This document shows, one piece after another, positions 7,239-15,479 of a DNA stretch of 33,535 nucleotides. Each line of letters begins with the position of its first letter. Position 1 is the stretch's first letter. This DNA comes from Thiohalomonas denitrificans (lineage in GTDB: Bacteria > Pseudomonadota > Gammaproteobacteria > Thiohalomonadales > Thiohalomonadaceae). The DNA lies in NCBI RefSeq assembly GCF_016841685.1, contig NZ_JAENYR010000014.1, forward strand, positions 1 through 33,535. Direction: 5' to 3'. Both the position numbers and the translations under genes were made by a program. The notes below the pieces were generated by a model. It was not told the DNA's origin. It searched no databases and saw nothing but the letters and a program-made list of their open reading frames with translations.

Positions 7239-7967
7239 ATGGGAAACACTTTTTGGATGGCATTCGGGGCCAGCTCGTTGGCCGCATTGGTGACCGCGAC
7301 GGGCATTTATGCGATCCGTCACTTCGAGGGATGGGGCCGAAAATACAGTATCTATTTTGTCTGCTTTGCCGCCGGTGTGCTCATTTCCGTTTCCTTTCTG
7401 CATATCGTTCCGAAGTCTCTCGAAATGAATGCGAGCGCTCCTGCCTACTTGCTGATTGGCTTTCTCCTGCTCCATCTGCTCAATCGGTTCGTCACTGTTT
7501 TCGTCTGCGAACGCAATCCCGATTCCCACTATGGCATCGGCTTGATACCGATGTTCGGCATTGGCCTCCACTCTTTTATTGACGGCTTCGTCTACTCGGT
7601 CACCTTCACCGTCAGTATCTTTACGGGAACGGTAGCCGCCATCGGCATGGTGTTGCACGAATTTCCGGAAGGAATCATCACCTATCTGCTGCTCTTGCGA
7701 GGGGGCTTCAGAGAGAAAACGGCTCTCGTGCTGGCGTTACTGGCCGCCTCACTCTCCACTCCGCTGGGTATGCTGGTCTCCTATCCTTTCATCAGCGCGA
7801 TCGATCCGCCATTGCTGGGCAGCATGCTATCGCTCTCGGCGGGTGCGCTCATCTATGTGGGGGCGACCCATCTTTTGCCCCAGGCCGAGAAGGAAAAGGC
7901 GAAATACAGTTTCTTGGCCCTCGGAGCCGGCATCCTGGTCGCAGTGGCAATCGTGCTCTCCCATTAA
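7239..7967 (+). CDS. ZIP family metal transporter
   Basis: A 242-residue polytopic membrane protein with about eight hydrophobic helices. The ZIP metal-site signatures are present: HSFIDGFVY in the fourth helix and HEFPEGI in the fifth. ZIP proteins bring divalent metals such as zinc or iron toward the cytoplasm; the metal here cannot be told. The start ATG 7239 is preceded by AAGGA with a 6-base spacer, better than the in-frame ATG at 7188-7196. The His-rich loop between helices 3 and 4, common in ZIPs, is short (ERNPDSHYG). It stands alone, 165 bp after the broken methyltransferase and 222 bp before the phosphoketolase gene. Confidence 0.88.
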   Translation: MGNTFWMAFGASSLAALVTATGIYAIRHFEGWGRKYSIYFVCFAAGVLISVSFLHIVPKSLEMNASAPAYLLIGFLLLHLLNRFVTVFVCERNPDSHYGIGLIPMFGIGLHSFIDGFVYSVTFTVSIFTGTVAAIGMVLHEFPEGIITYLLLLRGGFREKTALVLALLAASLSTPLGMLVSYPFISAIDPPLLGSMLSLSAGALIYVGATHLLPQAEKEKAKYSFLALGAGILVAVAIVLSH

Positions 7968-8189
7968 TGGCATCGATTTCGGTGTATTCACCAACACGAT
8001 AGCATTGTCGATGCTTGCAGCGATGCCCCCGAAACGGTCCAGGATGACACGGTGCGGTTCGCACTGCGTTCCTTGTGGTTCATCACCATCCCCGGTTGCA
8101 ATGTACCCGCCCTCTGCTAATGCCTATAGGGAGCTGTCGTCCTGAATCAGGGCGCGCCTTTTCATCTGGAGTGCCCGGAGGCGGATTCC

Positions 8190-10580
8190 ATGAACGATGT
8201 GTCGACCCGAGCCATTTCCGAGACCCCTCTCGCCGAGGAGGAATTGAACCGGATCCATGCCTATTGGCGTGCGGCCAATTACCTTTCAGTGGGCCAGATC
8301 TATCTGCTCGACAATCCGTTGCTGCGCGAAGCTCTCAAGCCGGAGCACGTCAAGACGCGCCTGCTCGGACACTGGGGCACCACGCCGGGACTCAATTTTA
8401 TCTATGCACATCTGAATCGGGTCATCAGGGACCGCGATCTGGATATGATTTATATCTGCGGTCCCGGACACGGTGGGCCGGCGATGGTGGCCAATACCTA
8501 CCTGGAGGGGACCTATAGCGAGCTCTATCCCAATGTGCCGCAGAGCACCGAGGGTCTTCAACAGCTGTTCAAGCAGTTCTCCTTTCCCGGAGGTATTCCC
8601 AGTCATGCGGCTCCGGAGACACCCGGGTCTATAAATGAAGGTGGCGAACTCGGCTATTCGGTCGCCCACGCCTACGGGGCGGTATTCGACAATCCGGACC
8701 TGATTGCCGTCTGCGTGGTCGGCGACGGTGAAGCGGAGACCGGGCCGCTGGCCACCGCATGGCACTCCAACAAGTTTATTAATTCCGTCCGAGACGGGGC
8801 GGTACTGCCCATTTTGCACCTGAACGGCTACAAGATCGCCGGTCCCACGGTGCTGGCCCGAATGGCGAAGTCGGAGCTTGAAGCTCTCTTCATCGGTTAT
8901 GGCTACAAGCCCTATTTTGTAGAGGGCTCTGAACCGGAAGCGATGCACCAGCAGATGGCGGGTACGCTGGATGCGGTGCTGGACGAGATCCGCGAAATCC
9001 AGGAACACGCCCGCACCACGGGTGAGGCCCGGCGGCCCCGCTGGCCGCTAATCATCCTCCGCAGTCCCAAGGGGTGGACGGGTCCGAAAGAGGTGGACGG
9101 CCGCAAAATGGAAGGTTTCTGGCGCTCCCACCAGGTGCCGTTTTCGGACATGCTCAAGAATCCGGAGCATCTGCAGCTGCTCGAGGACTGGTTGAAGAGT
9201 TACCGTCCTGAGGAGCTGTTCGACGAAAAGGGGCGATTGCATCCGGAACTCGCAGCGCTTGCCCCCCGTGGCGATCGGCGTATGGGAGCGAATCCCCACG
9301 CCAACGGTGGTCTTCTCCTCAAAGACTTGCGGTTACCGGATTTTCGTCTATCGGCCGTGGAGGTGCTGAAGCCGGGGAATACGATCGCGGAAGCGACCCG
9401 CGTGCTGGGCACCTGGTTGCGCGACGTCATGAAGTACAATGCCAAGGCCGCCAACTTCCGCGTCATGGGCCCCGACGAGACCGCATCGAACCGGCTAAAC
9501 GCGCTTTTCGAGGTAACGGATCGGGTCTGGATGGATGACATCCTGCCGGAGGACGAAAACCTCTCTCCGGATGGACGGGTCATGGAGATCCTTTCGGAGC
9601 ACACCTGCCAGGGTTGGCTGGAGGGCTACTTGCTCACCGGGCGCCACGGTCTCTTCTCTTGCTATGAAGCCTTCATCCACATCGTCGATTCGATGTTCAA
9701 CCAGCATGCCAAATGGCTGAAGGTGACTCAACGCGAGATCCCCTGGCGGCGCCCTATCGCCTCGCTGAACTATCTGCTGACCTCGCACGTGTGGCGCCAG
9801 GACCATAACGGCTTCTCACATCAGGATCCGGGCTTTATCGACCACGTAGTCAACAAGAAGGCTGACGTAATCCGGGTCTACCTGCCGCCCGATGCCAACT
9901 CGCTCCTTTGCGTGGCGGACAAATGCCTGCGAAGCCGCAATTTCATCAACGTGATTGTTGCCGGCAAGCAGGCCCAGCCCCAGTGGCTGGATATGGATTC
10001 GGCGGTGAAGCACTGCACGGCCGGTATTGGTATCTGGGAGTGGGCGAGCAACGACCGCGGCACAGAGCCGGATGTGATCCTTGCCTGTGCGGGCGATGTG
10101 CCCACCCTGGAGACCCTCGCCGCCGTGGACTTGCTGGACCGGCTGGTTCCCGACCTCAAGGTGCGGGTGGTGAATGTGGTGGACCTGATGACCCTGCAGC
10201 CCAAGGAGGAGCATCCCCACGGGTTATCGGACCGGGATTTCGATACCCTGTTCACCACCAATAAGCCGATCATCTTCGCCTATCACGGCTATCCCTGGCT
10301 AATCCACCGGCTCACCTACCGGCGCACCAATCACAACAACCTGCATGTGCGCGGCTACAAGGAGGAGGGCACCACCACCACGCCGTTCGATATGGTGGTA
10401 CGCAACGACCTCGACCGCTTTCATTTGGTCAGCGATGTCATCGAGCGGGTTCCGCAGCTGGGCTACCTGGCGGCCTACGCCAAGCAGGTGGTGCGGGATA
10501 AGCTGATCGAACACAAGGACTACATCGCCAGGCACGGCGAGGACATGCCGGAAGTGCGCAACTGGAAATGGGTGCGCTAA
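8190..10580 (+). CDS. xfp: Xylulose-5-phosphate/fructose-6-phosphate phosphoketolase
   Basis: A 796-residue thiamine-diphosphate enzyme of the usual phosphoketolase length. It cleaves xylulose-5-P (or fructose-6-P) with phosphate into acetyl phosphate and glyceraldehyde-3-P (or erythrose-4-P). Family hallmarks are [11 protein letters not shown] near the N-terminus, GPGHGGPA, the ThDP-binding stretch [30 protein letters not shown], and the later [18 protein letters not shown] and [17 protein letters not shown] 8190 is preceded by CCGGAGG. No acetate kinase or phosphotransacetylase is next to it, so the fate of acetyl phosphate must be set elsewhere. Glycogen phosphorylase about 5 kb downstream suggests a shared carbon-storage theme, but the genes are not one operon. 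Confidence 0.96.
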   Translation: MNDVSTRAISETPLAEEELNRIHAYWRAANYLSVGQIYLLDNPLLREALKPEHVKTRLLGHWGTTPGLNFIYAHLNRVIRDRDLDMIYICGPGHGGPAMVANTYLEGTYSELYPNVPQSTEGLQQLFKQFSFPGGIPSHAAPETPGSINEGGELGYSVAHAYGAVFDNPDLIAVCVVGDGEAETGPLATAWHSNKFINSVRDGAVLPILHLNGYKIAGPTVLARMAKSELEALFIGYGYKPYFVEGSEPEAMHQQMAGTLDAVLDEIREIQEHARTTGEARRPRWPLIILRSPKGWTGPKEVDGRKMEGFWRSHQVPFSDMLKNPEHLQLLEDWLKSYRPEELFDEKGRLHPELAALAPRGDRRMGANPHANGGLLLKDLRLPDFRLSAVEVLKPGNTIAEATRVLGTWLRDVMKYNAKAANFRVMGPDETASNRLNALFEVTDRVWMDDILPEDENLSPDGRVMEILSEHTCQGWLEGYLLTGRHGLFSCYEAFIHIVDSMFNQHAKWLKVTQREIPWRRPIASLNYLLTSHVWRQDHNGFSHQDPGFIDHVVNKKADVIRVYLPPDANSLLCVADKCLRSRNFINVIVAGKQAQPQWLDMDSAVKHCTAGIGIWEWASNDRGTEPDVILACAGDVPTLETLAAVDLLDRLVPDLKVRVVNVVDLMTLQPKEEHPHGLSDRDFDTLFTTNKPIIFAYHGYPWLIHRLTYRRTNHNNLHVRGYKEEGTTTTPFDMVVRNDLDRFHLVSDVIERVPQLGYLAAYAKQVVRDKLIEHKDYIARHGEDMPEVRNWKWVR

Positions 10581-10587
10581 GGGTGTT

Positions 10588-10605
10588 CACCGCAGAGACA
10601 CAGAG
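10588..10605. repeat. CACCGCAGAGACACAGAG intergenic motif
   Basis: This motif, just after the phosphoketolase stop, matches a short sequence type (CACCGCAGAGACGCAGAG-like) seen scattered between genes in many bacterial genomes. The recognition comes from general memory and its function is unknown. Confidence 0.45.
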
Positions 10606-10631
10606 TGCAGGAACCTCTAAAAATCCATTTT

Positions 10632-10700
10632 TCGTCACTTCCGCAAAAGCGGGAGCCCGGCAAAATCAACGCTGGATTCCCGCTTTCGCGGGAATGACGA
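10632..10700. repeat. REP-like palindrome 1
   Basis: The left arm TCGTCACTTCCGCAAAAGCG and the right arm ending CGCTTTCGCGGGAATGACGA form an inverted repeat of about 23 bp with few mismatches. This belongs to the GTCATTCCCGCG..GCGGGAATCCA class found between genes in Proteobacteria. The 10581-10960 gap between convergent genes holds only such repeats. Confidence 0.85.
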
Positions 10701-10778
10701 TTTATAGAAGTGCCCTATACGGAGAACTGCTTCCCGAAGACTCGAGCTTTAATCTTTATTCGTGACTACTCGCCCCCT

Positions 10779-10845
10779 CCGTCATTCCCGCGAAGGCGGG
10801 AATCCAGGAGCGGCACATGGATCCCCGCCTTCGCGGGGATGACGG
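10779..10845. repeat. REP-like palindrome 2
   Basis: CCGTCATTCCCGCGAAGGCG... at 10779 is mirrored by ...CGCCTTCGCGGGGATGACGG ending at 10845, with arms of about 28 bp. It is the same class as the element at 10632-10700. It lies between the ends of xfp and the MscS gene and could end transcription from both sides. Confidence 0.88.
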
Positions 10846-10960
10846 ATGCTCTGTATCGTGCTGGGTCTCGAGAGTGGACCTGCGCGAGTAGTTACCGTTA
10901 TTCCTTTGATTGCCATAAACATAGCCTTCCCGGGTCGGGTGCAACGGCCATCAATCGCCC

Positions 10961-11878
10961 CTATTCTTTCGACAGTGCAGCCGTTTCGGCCTCCACGCGG
11001 GTAACGAACGGTTTGCTGGCCTCCCCGAAATAGATCGAGCGGTGGGGGAAGGGGATCTCAATCCCTTCTTTGTCAAAGGTCTGTTTTACCCTGCGTTTGA
11101 ACTCCCGGCCCACTTCCCACTGCTTTATCGGTCGGGTTTTGATCCGGCCCTTGAACACCAGCGCCGAGTCGGCGAATTGATCCAATCCGAACACCTCGAT
11201 GTCTTCGATGATAAGGGGCCCGAAATAGTCGTCCTCCCGCAGTGTCGCACCGACGCCCTTGAGCAACTCGATGACCCGATCCACATCCTCTTTGTAGGCG
11301 ACGCCGATATCAAAAATATGGGCAGACCAGTCATGGGTCATGTTCGACAGGGTGGTGATGGTCCCGTTGGGAAAGATATGCACCACCCCCGAGAGGTCGC
11401 GCAATACCGTGGTTCGGAAATTCATGCTCTCCACCAGCCCGCCGGTGCCGTTGATGATGGCGATATCGCCCACCCGAATCTGGTCCTCGATAATCAGAAA
11501 GAAACCGGAAATGACATCCCGTACCAGGTTCTGGGCGCCGAAGCCGACGGCGAGGCCGACGATACCCGCGCTGGCGAGAAGCGGTCCGATCTCCACCCCG
11601 ACGTCGCGGAGGACCACCAGCGCCACGACCACCCAAATCAGGATAACCACGCCCTGTCGCAATAACCGGGCGACCGTATAGGTACGCTTTTCAAACTCTT
11701 CCACCGCCTCGCCCCGTGCCTTGCTTCGCTCCACAAGATGCCGTTCGAGACGATTGATAAAACGCCGTGCAACGGCGATTCCGACCAGTGCGAGCCCTAT
11801 CACCAGGCCGATTCGAAGCATGGTAATGACAAGGGCCTTCCACTGAAACAGCGCTAAAAATTCGTTGACGCCTTCCAT
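10961..11878 (-). CDS. MscS-family small-conductance mechanosensitive channel
   Basis: A 305-residue membrane protein with about three transmembrane helices: residues 14-40, a helix near 70-92 and the pore helix region. The MscS pore helix and the following beta-domain are seen as GIVGLAVGFGAQNLVRDVI and SGFFLIIEDQIRVGD, then the FPNGTI segment. These proteins open under membrane tension to release solutes after osmotic downshock. ATG 11878 is preceded by AGGAG with about 6 bases of spacer on the minus strand; a TTG one codon upstream is a weaker choice. The protein is a single-module channel, without the large periplasmic domain of MscK-type members. It converges with xfp. Confidence 0.93.
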   Translation of the reverse strand: MEGVNEFLALFQWKALVITMLRIGLVIGLALVGIAVARRFINRLERHLVERSKARGEAVEEFEKRTYTVARLLRQGVVILIWVVVALVVLRDVGVEIGPLLASAGIVGLAVGFGAQNLVRDVISGFFLIIEDQIRVGDIAIINGTGGLVESMNFRTTVLRDLSGVVHIFPNGTITTLSNMTHDWSAHIFDIGVAYKEDVDRVIELLKGVGATLREDDYFGPLIIEDIEVFGLDQFADSALVFKGRIKTRPIKQWEVGREFKRRVKQTFDKEGIEIPFPHRSIYFGEASKPFVTRVEAETAALSKE

Positions 11879-12048
11879 CAAGTCTCCTTTCGTGGCGACC
11901 GGACCTCGCTCCGGAAATCTTCCGGACTAACCAGAAGATAGACCCACCAGCCCTTTGTGAATACCTTCCGTTGGGCTATCGAATGGCTAACACGGTGTCC
12001 CGGACACTTCCTTTTCTGCCCCAGCGAAGCAGTGCCTTGGGTAGCCGG

Positions 12049-12118
12049 GGGCAACCGCATACTTGTGCCGCTCGCCGGCTCGAGCAATATGAGTATGCGT
12101 TTACCCTGCATCGAGTAG
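12049..12118. repeat. Dispersed hairpin repeat, copy A
   Basis: It begins GGGCAACCGCATAC and contains CCGGCTCGAG and GAGTATGCGTTTACCCTG. The segment is about three-quarters identical to one at 22992-23065. The outer parts pair (AACCGCATACTT with GAGTATGCGTTT, 11 of 12 positions counting a G-T pair), so the element can form a hairpin. It sits in the 347-bp gap 11879-12225 between divergent genes, where no gene is supported. Confidence 0.7.
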
Positions 12119-12225
12119 CCATCCCTCACGGCGATGCGAGTGCCCACCTCGTTTTGCGGTGAAAATCAGGACTGCTACCCTTTATTGGAAGCACCTCCCA
12201 ATTCCGAATACTACTGGAGGTCGAA

Positions 12226-12597
12226 ATGAGTGATATCGGCAAGAGTATCCTTGACGGGCAAGAGAGACCCGAGGACCCCGAGAGGGAAGCGCGCCTTCAG
12301 GACCTGGGGCCGTGGGACGAGGCGTCCGTACGTGAGCGCGCGGAAACGGAGCAGATCGACCTTACGCCCACGCACTGGGAAGTGCTCGGATTTCTCCGTG
12401 AGTATTACCTCGAGCATGGCCGGGCCAAAAGTGGCCGCGAATTGGTCTATGCGCTCGATGACCGGTATGAAAAGCAGGGCGGTCGCCGTTTTCTTTACCA
12501 GCTCTTTCCGCGCGGACCGGTGACCCAGGGCTGCCACATCGCCGGAGTGCCCGTTCCCGCCTATACGACAGACCCCTCGTTCGGTTCGGTCGAGTAA
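12226..12597 (+). CDS. DsrC/TusE-family sulfur-relay-like protein lacking the terminal Cys
   Basis: A 123-residue protein with the DsrC/TusE fold signature: WDEASVRERAETE, LTPTHWEVLGFLREYY and the C-terminal GGRRFLYQLFPRGPVTQGC. In DsrC two cysteines near the C-terminus (CysB, and the penultimate CysA about 11 residues later) carry sulfur as a trisulfide; TusE keeps only CysA for tRNA thiolation. Here CysB is present (C103 in VTQGCHIAG), but the expected CysA position near 113-114 is Y-T and the tail reads PVPAYTTDPSFGSVE. The persulfide-carrying arm is therefore absent, as in some regulatory DsrC paralogues. ATG 12226 is preceded by GGAGG at 12216-12220. It is directly upstream of rsmJ. Sulfur transfer by this protein is doubtful. 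Confidence 0.88.
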   Translation: MSDIGKSILDGQERPEDPEREARLQDLGPWDEASVRERAETEQIDLTPTHWEVLGFLREYYLEHGRAKSGRELVYALDDRYEKQGGRRFLYQLFPRGPVTQGCHIAGVPVPAYTTDPSFGSVE

Positions 12598-12634
12598 AGC
12601 CACCAGCAGGCTTTTGCAGTTCGCCAATTGCTAT

Positions 12635-12666
12635 ACCGAGGCAGCGAGGCCCTGAGGTGCCTCGGT
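12635..12666 (+). terminator. Stem-loop between the DsrC-like gene and rsmJ
   Basis: ACCGAGGCA (12635-12643) and TGCCTCGGT (12658-12666) form a perfect 9-bp stem with a 14-base loop, followed by GTTTGGG. The weak T-run makes it an uncertain terminator. It argues against an rsmJ start upstream of 12676. Confidence 0.55.
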
Positions 12667-12675
12667 GTTTGGGTT

Positions 12676-13509
12676 ATGCGATCATATCGGTCGTTGCAAT
12701 ACCACGGTAATCGATTTTTGGACAAAGCAGGCCTCTCCGATATTCCCCTCGTATGCGAAACGGCGGAGCAGTGCGAAGAGGCTGATAAAGTGGCCCGGCG
12801 CTGGGGCCTGCGCCGGGCCGAGACCGACGGTGAGCCGCTGAAACTTTACCTCACTGGCGAACGCCTGGAGCTTCGACAGTCAGGGCCGAGGGCGCCGGGC
12901 CCTGTGTTCGTGGATTTTGTCGGCGGAGCCGTGGGACATCGGCGGCGATTCGGCGGTGGCCGGGGTCAACCTATCGCCAAGGCGATCGGGCTGAAGAAAG
13001 GCCGCACACCGAGTGTCATTGATGCAACCGCGGGACTCGGCCGGGATGCCTTCGTTTTGGCAAGTCTGGGTTGTCCGGTCCGATTGATAGAACGATCAGC
13101 CGCTGTAGCCGCTCTTTTGGAGGATGGGCTTCGGCGAGCCAGACAGGATTCCGAAGTAGGGCCGATAGCAGAGCGCATGTCGCTTATCCGGGCGGACGCC
13201 AGCGACTATCTGCGCGGTCTCCCGGCTCACGAATGCCCCGATGTGGTCTATCTCGATCCCATGTATCCGGGACGGCGGAGTCGTGCCCTGGTGAAGAAGG
13301 AGATGCAACTCTTCCATCGTTTGATCGGCACCGATCCGAATGCACAGGGACTGCTTCCTGCGGCGCTGGAGTGTGCCCGCGAGCGAGTGGTTGTGAAGCG
13401 GCCCGATTACGCCCCGCCATTGGCGGACCGACCCGCCACACTGGCGTTCGAGACCAGGCGCAACCGATTCGATGTCTACATTATCAGGGCGATGAAAGCA
13501 TCACCCTGA
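12676..13509 (+). CDS. rsmJ: 16S rRNA (guanine1516-N2)-methyltransferase RsmJ
   Basis: A 277-residue SAM-dependent methyltransferase. RsmJ methylates G1516 in 16S rRNA. The family signatures are clear: VDFVGGAVGHRRRFGGGRGQ, VIDATAGLGRDAFVLASLG (SAM motif I), LIERSAAVAALLEDGL, VYLDPMYPGRRSRALVKKEM, and VVVKRPDYAPPLA followed by RFDVYI. The N-terminus is about 25-30 residues longer than E. coli RsmJ if ATG 12676 is used; a TTG at 12718 would give a more standard length. A start at 12628 would place a hairpin inside the coding region and is disfavoured. It converges with the HPt gene. Confidence 0.92.
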   Translation: MRSYRSLQYHGNRFLDKAGLSDIPLVCETAEQCEEADKVARRWGLRRAETDGEPLKLYLTGERLELRQSGPRAPGPVFVDFVGGAVGHRRRFGGGRGQPIAKAIGLKKGRTPSVIDATAGLGRDAFVLASLGCPVRLIERSAAVAALLEDGLRRARQDSEVGPIAERMSLIRADASDYLRGLPAHECPDVVYLDPMYPGRRSRALVKKEMQLFHRLIGTDPNAQGLLPAALECARERVVVKRPDYAPPLADRPATLAFETRRNRFDVYIIRAMKASP

Positions 13510-13615
13510 AACCATTTGCGTCGGTTTGGAAGGGCTTGTTGACCGAAGCCGCGGCCAGCCTGGATGCCGATCTCACCAGGAGATCACTCTTGCCGGGTGG
13601 CGGCCGCACAGCCCC

Positions 13616-13966
13616 TCACCCGAGCCGCAAATGGGCGTATTCCTGAACCCGACGGATTTCTTTCAGCAGGTGTTCAACGTCCGTGTCCACATCGTCGATG
13701 AGCCCGCGCTTGAGTTTCCTGTCCAGTCTCTCCGACGAGAACTTCAAGGCGGGTACCCCGCAGTAAATGGCCGCGCCGGTCAATTTATGGACACTCTGTT
13801 GCAGCCTTGCCCATTCGCGGCTCTGGAATTTCGCCCGGATGCCGCACTCGAATTGCGGCAACTCCTTGAGCAGCATGGCGAACAGTTCGCGGGCCAGTTC
13901 AAGACTGCCCCCTGCCTGCTCCAGGGCCAATTCGTTATCAATGACTTGGGGTGCTAAGTCAATCAT
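13616..13966 (-). CDS. Stand-alone HPt (histidine phosphotransfer) protein, GacS/BarA-like
   Basis: A 116-residue protein consisting of a single HPt four-helix domain. The phosphorylatable His60 sits in SVHKLTGAAIYCGVPALK, which closely resembles the HPt end of GacS/BarA hybrid kinases (H-x-L-x-G-A-x-x-Y-C-G-V-P). HPt domains pass phosphate from a kinase's receiver to a response regulator. ATG 13966 is preceded by AAGGA on the minus strand. In some gammaproteobacteria gacS lies divergent from cysM, which is exactly where this gene lies, so it may be the detached or residual HPt part of such a kinase and could serve GacA (2120-2770). No kinase or receiver domain is found in the flanking sequence. 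Confidence 0.85.
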   Translation of the reverse strand: MIDLAPQVIDNELALEQAGGSLELARELFAMLLKELPQFECGIRAKFQSREWARLQQSVHKLTGAAIYCGVPALKFSSERLDRKLKRGLIDDVDTDVEHLLKEIRRVQEYAHLRLG

Positions 13967-13980
13967 CCCTGTAATTCCTT

Positions 13981-14016
13981 TAAGTTCTTGCGCCCTTGTA
14001 AGTTCTTGCGCCCTTG
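13981..14016. repeat. Two perfect 18-bp tandem copies in the HPt leader
   Basis: TAAGTTCTTGCGCCCTTG occurs at 13981-13998 and again at 13999-14016, followed by CGTCTTTGTGATG. The minus-strand form (CACAAAGACGCAAGGGCGC) belongs to a short repeat style often scattered between bacterial genes. It lies just upstream of the HPt ribosome binding site. Confidence 0.85.
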
Positions 14017-14198
14017 CGTCTTTGTGATGAGCTTGTGAAATCTTCCAAATAGAGGCCGGAAATGATTTCAGTGTACCGAAATCGGCATCGCGGGCAACCA
14101 TGTCTTGCACGGCGAACGAATGCTCACTCGCTTCAAAGTATGAGGTTGCCCTGCCATGTCTTATAATCATGTTCCGTTTCAAGACTTCGGAGTGGGAC

Positions 14199-15095
14199 AT
14201 GGAGTACGCCACCATCGAATCACTGGTTGGCAATACACCGCTGGTGAAGCTACAGCGCCTTCCAACCGGCAGCAACGGCAATACCATACTGGTCAAACTG
14301 GAAGGTAATAATCCCGCCGGCTCCGTGAAGGATCGGCCCGCATTGAGCATGATCCGCCATGCCGAAGAGCGGGGTGATATCCGGCCGGGCGATACGCTCA
14401 TCGAGGCGACCTCCGGCAATACCGGCATCGCGCTGGCGATGGTGGCGGCCGTCAAAGGCTATCGTATGCTCCTTCTCATGCCTGAAAACATGAGCATCGA
14501 ACGCCGGGCGGTGATGAAGGCTTACGGTGCGGACATCGTGCTGGTAAGCAAGGTGGAGGGCATGGAGGGGGCCCGGGATCTGGCTGATCGAATGCAGGCC
14601 GAAGGCAAGGGTAAAGTTCTCGACCAGTTCTCCAACATGGACAATCCCATAGCCCACTACGAGACCACCGGGCCCGAGATCTGGCGTGACACCGGTGGTG
14701 AGATTACCCACTTCGTTAGTGCCATGGGCACCACAGGGACCATCATGGGTGTCTCCCGTTACCTGAAGGAACAGAAGCCAGAGGTCGAGGTGGTCGGTGT
14801 CCAGCCCGCCGCAGGAGCCAGTATCCCCGGCATCCGTCGCTGGCCGCCGGAATATCTCCCGAAGATCTTCGACGCCTCCAGAGTCAACCGTACGATGGAT
14901 ATTTCCCAGGAGGATGCGGAGCGCATCACCCACGATCTTGCTGCGAAGGAAGGTATCTTCTCGGGAATCTCATCCGGGGGCGCGGTAGCCGCCGCACTCC
15001 AACTCTCGGAACAGGTGGAGAACGCCACTATCGTCGCCATCATCTGCGACCGTGGCGACCGCTACATTTCGACAGGCGTATTCCCGGCCGAGTGA
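14199..15095 (+). CDS. cysM: Cysteine synthase B (O-acetylserine/thiosulfate sulfhydrylase)
   Basis: A 298-residue PLP enzyme of the CysK/CysM family. CysM makes cysteine or S-sulfocysteine from O-acetylserine and sulfide or thiosulfate. The PLP lysine is in NPAGSVKDRPALSM, the substrate loop is EATSGNTGIALAM, the PLP phosphate site is GTTGTIMGVSRYL, and GIFSGISSGGAVAA is near the C-terminus. The RRWPPEYLPKIFD segment and 298-residue length favour CysM over CysK. ATG 14199 fits the family N-terminus (MEYATIESLVGNTPLVKL) and follows a GGAG. A TATAAT at 14162-14167 may be its -10 box, but no good -35 is seen. It is divergent from the HPt gene. Confidence 0.95.
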   Translation: MEYATIESLVGNTPLVKLQRLPTGSNGNTILVKLEGNNPAGSVKDRPALSMIRHAEERGDIRPGDTLIEATSGNTGIALAMVAAVKGYRMLLLMPENMSIERRAVMKAYGADIVLVSKVEGMEGARDLADRMQAEGKGKVLDQFSNMDNPIAHYETTGPEIWRDTGGEITHFVSAMGTTGTIMGVSRYLKEQKPEVEVVGVQPAAGASIPGIRRWPPEYLPKIFDASRVNRTMDISQEDAERITHDLAAKEGIFSGISSGGAVAAALQLSEQVENATIVAIICDRGDRYISTGVFPAE

Positions 15096-15479
15096 TTGCT
15101 TCGAACAGGAAGTCCCCCTCTTCCTCGAGATCAACGAGGCCGTAGTAACTTTTCGCCTTCCAAACCCGCGAGCGCAGGATGCGCCGCGGGAGCGGCCCCG
15201 CCGCAGACCGGCCCGAAGGGCGTACTTCAGGGAAGGAGTCCGCAATTCCGTGAACTACTTTGCTCATCAATTCCCGCGGTCGGACTTCACATCGGTCCTG
15301 ACGCCAATCAGCGACCGCGGTTCCACGCGCGTTTCCAGCAAGTCTTCGATCCAGCGCGTCTTCATGGGCACGACCGGCTTGCTGCCGCCGCGTTTTCGCT
15401 AAGCCGTGAGGACGATGGCGTAATGATCGGCTATAGGTGGCAGGGATAGCAGACAATCAAACAAAACGAGGATGAGTTC
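15096..15479. other. Gap between cysM and glgP without a convincing gene
   Basis: Several short open frames exist on both strands. On the minus strand one contains RRILRSRVWKAKSYYGLVDL and another frame starts MKTRWIEDLLETRVEPRSLI before a stop. Both read like coding sequence, and together they might be a decayed gene, but I do not recognise a family. No terminator or RNA is evident. Confidence 0.4.

Noticed and set aside
12049-12118. Cyclic-di-GMP riboswitch in the GGGCAACCGC region
   Set aside because: The GGGCAAC string only loosely recalls the GEMM core; the conserved flanking segments are absent, and the element recurs upstream of unrelated genes.
11879-12147. Minus-strand open frame upstream of the MscS gene
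   Set aside because: It consists of the dispersed repeat and intergenic sequence, with no family match and no ribosome binding site.
14146-14167. Complete cysM promoter (TTGCCC and TATAAT)
   Set aside because: The TATAAT is good but the spacer to TTGCCC is 10 bases; only the -10 box is mentioned in the cysM entry.
13967-14455. N-terminal extension of the HPt gene into cysM antisense sequence
   Set aside because: The extension is antisense to the cysM 5' end and reads through the 18-bp duplication. A good ribosome binding site marks ATG 13966 as the start.
14250-14933. A 227-codon minus-strand open frame across cysM
   Set aside because: It is antisense to cysM, which has all PLP-site motifs in the plus frame.
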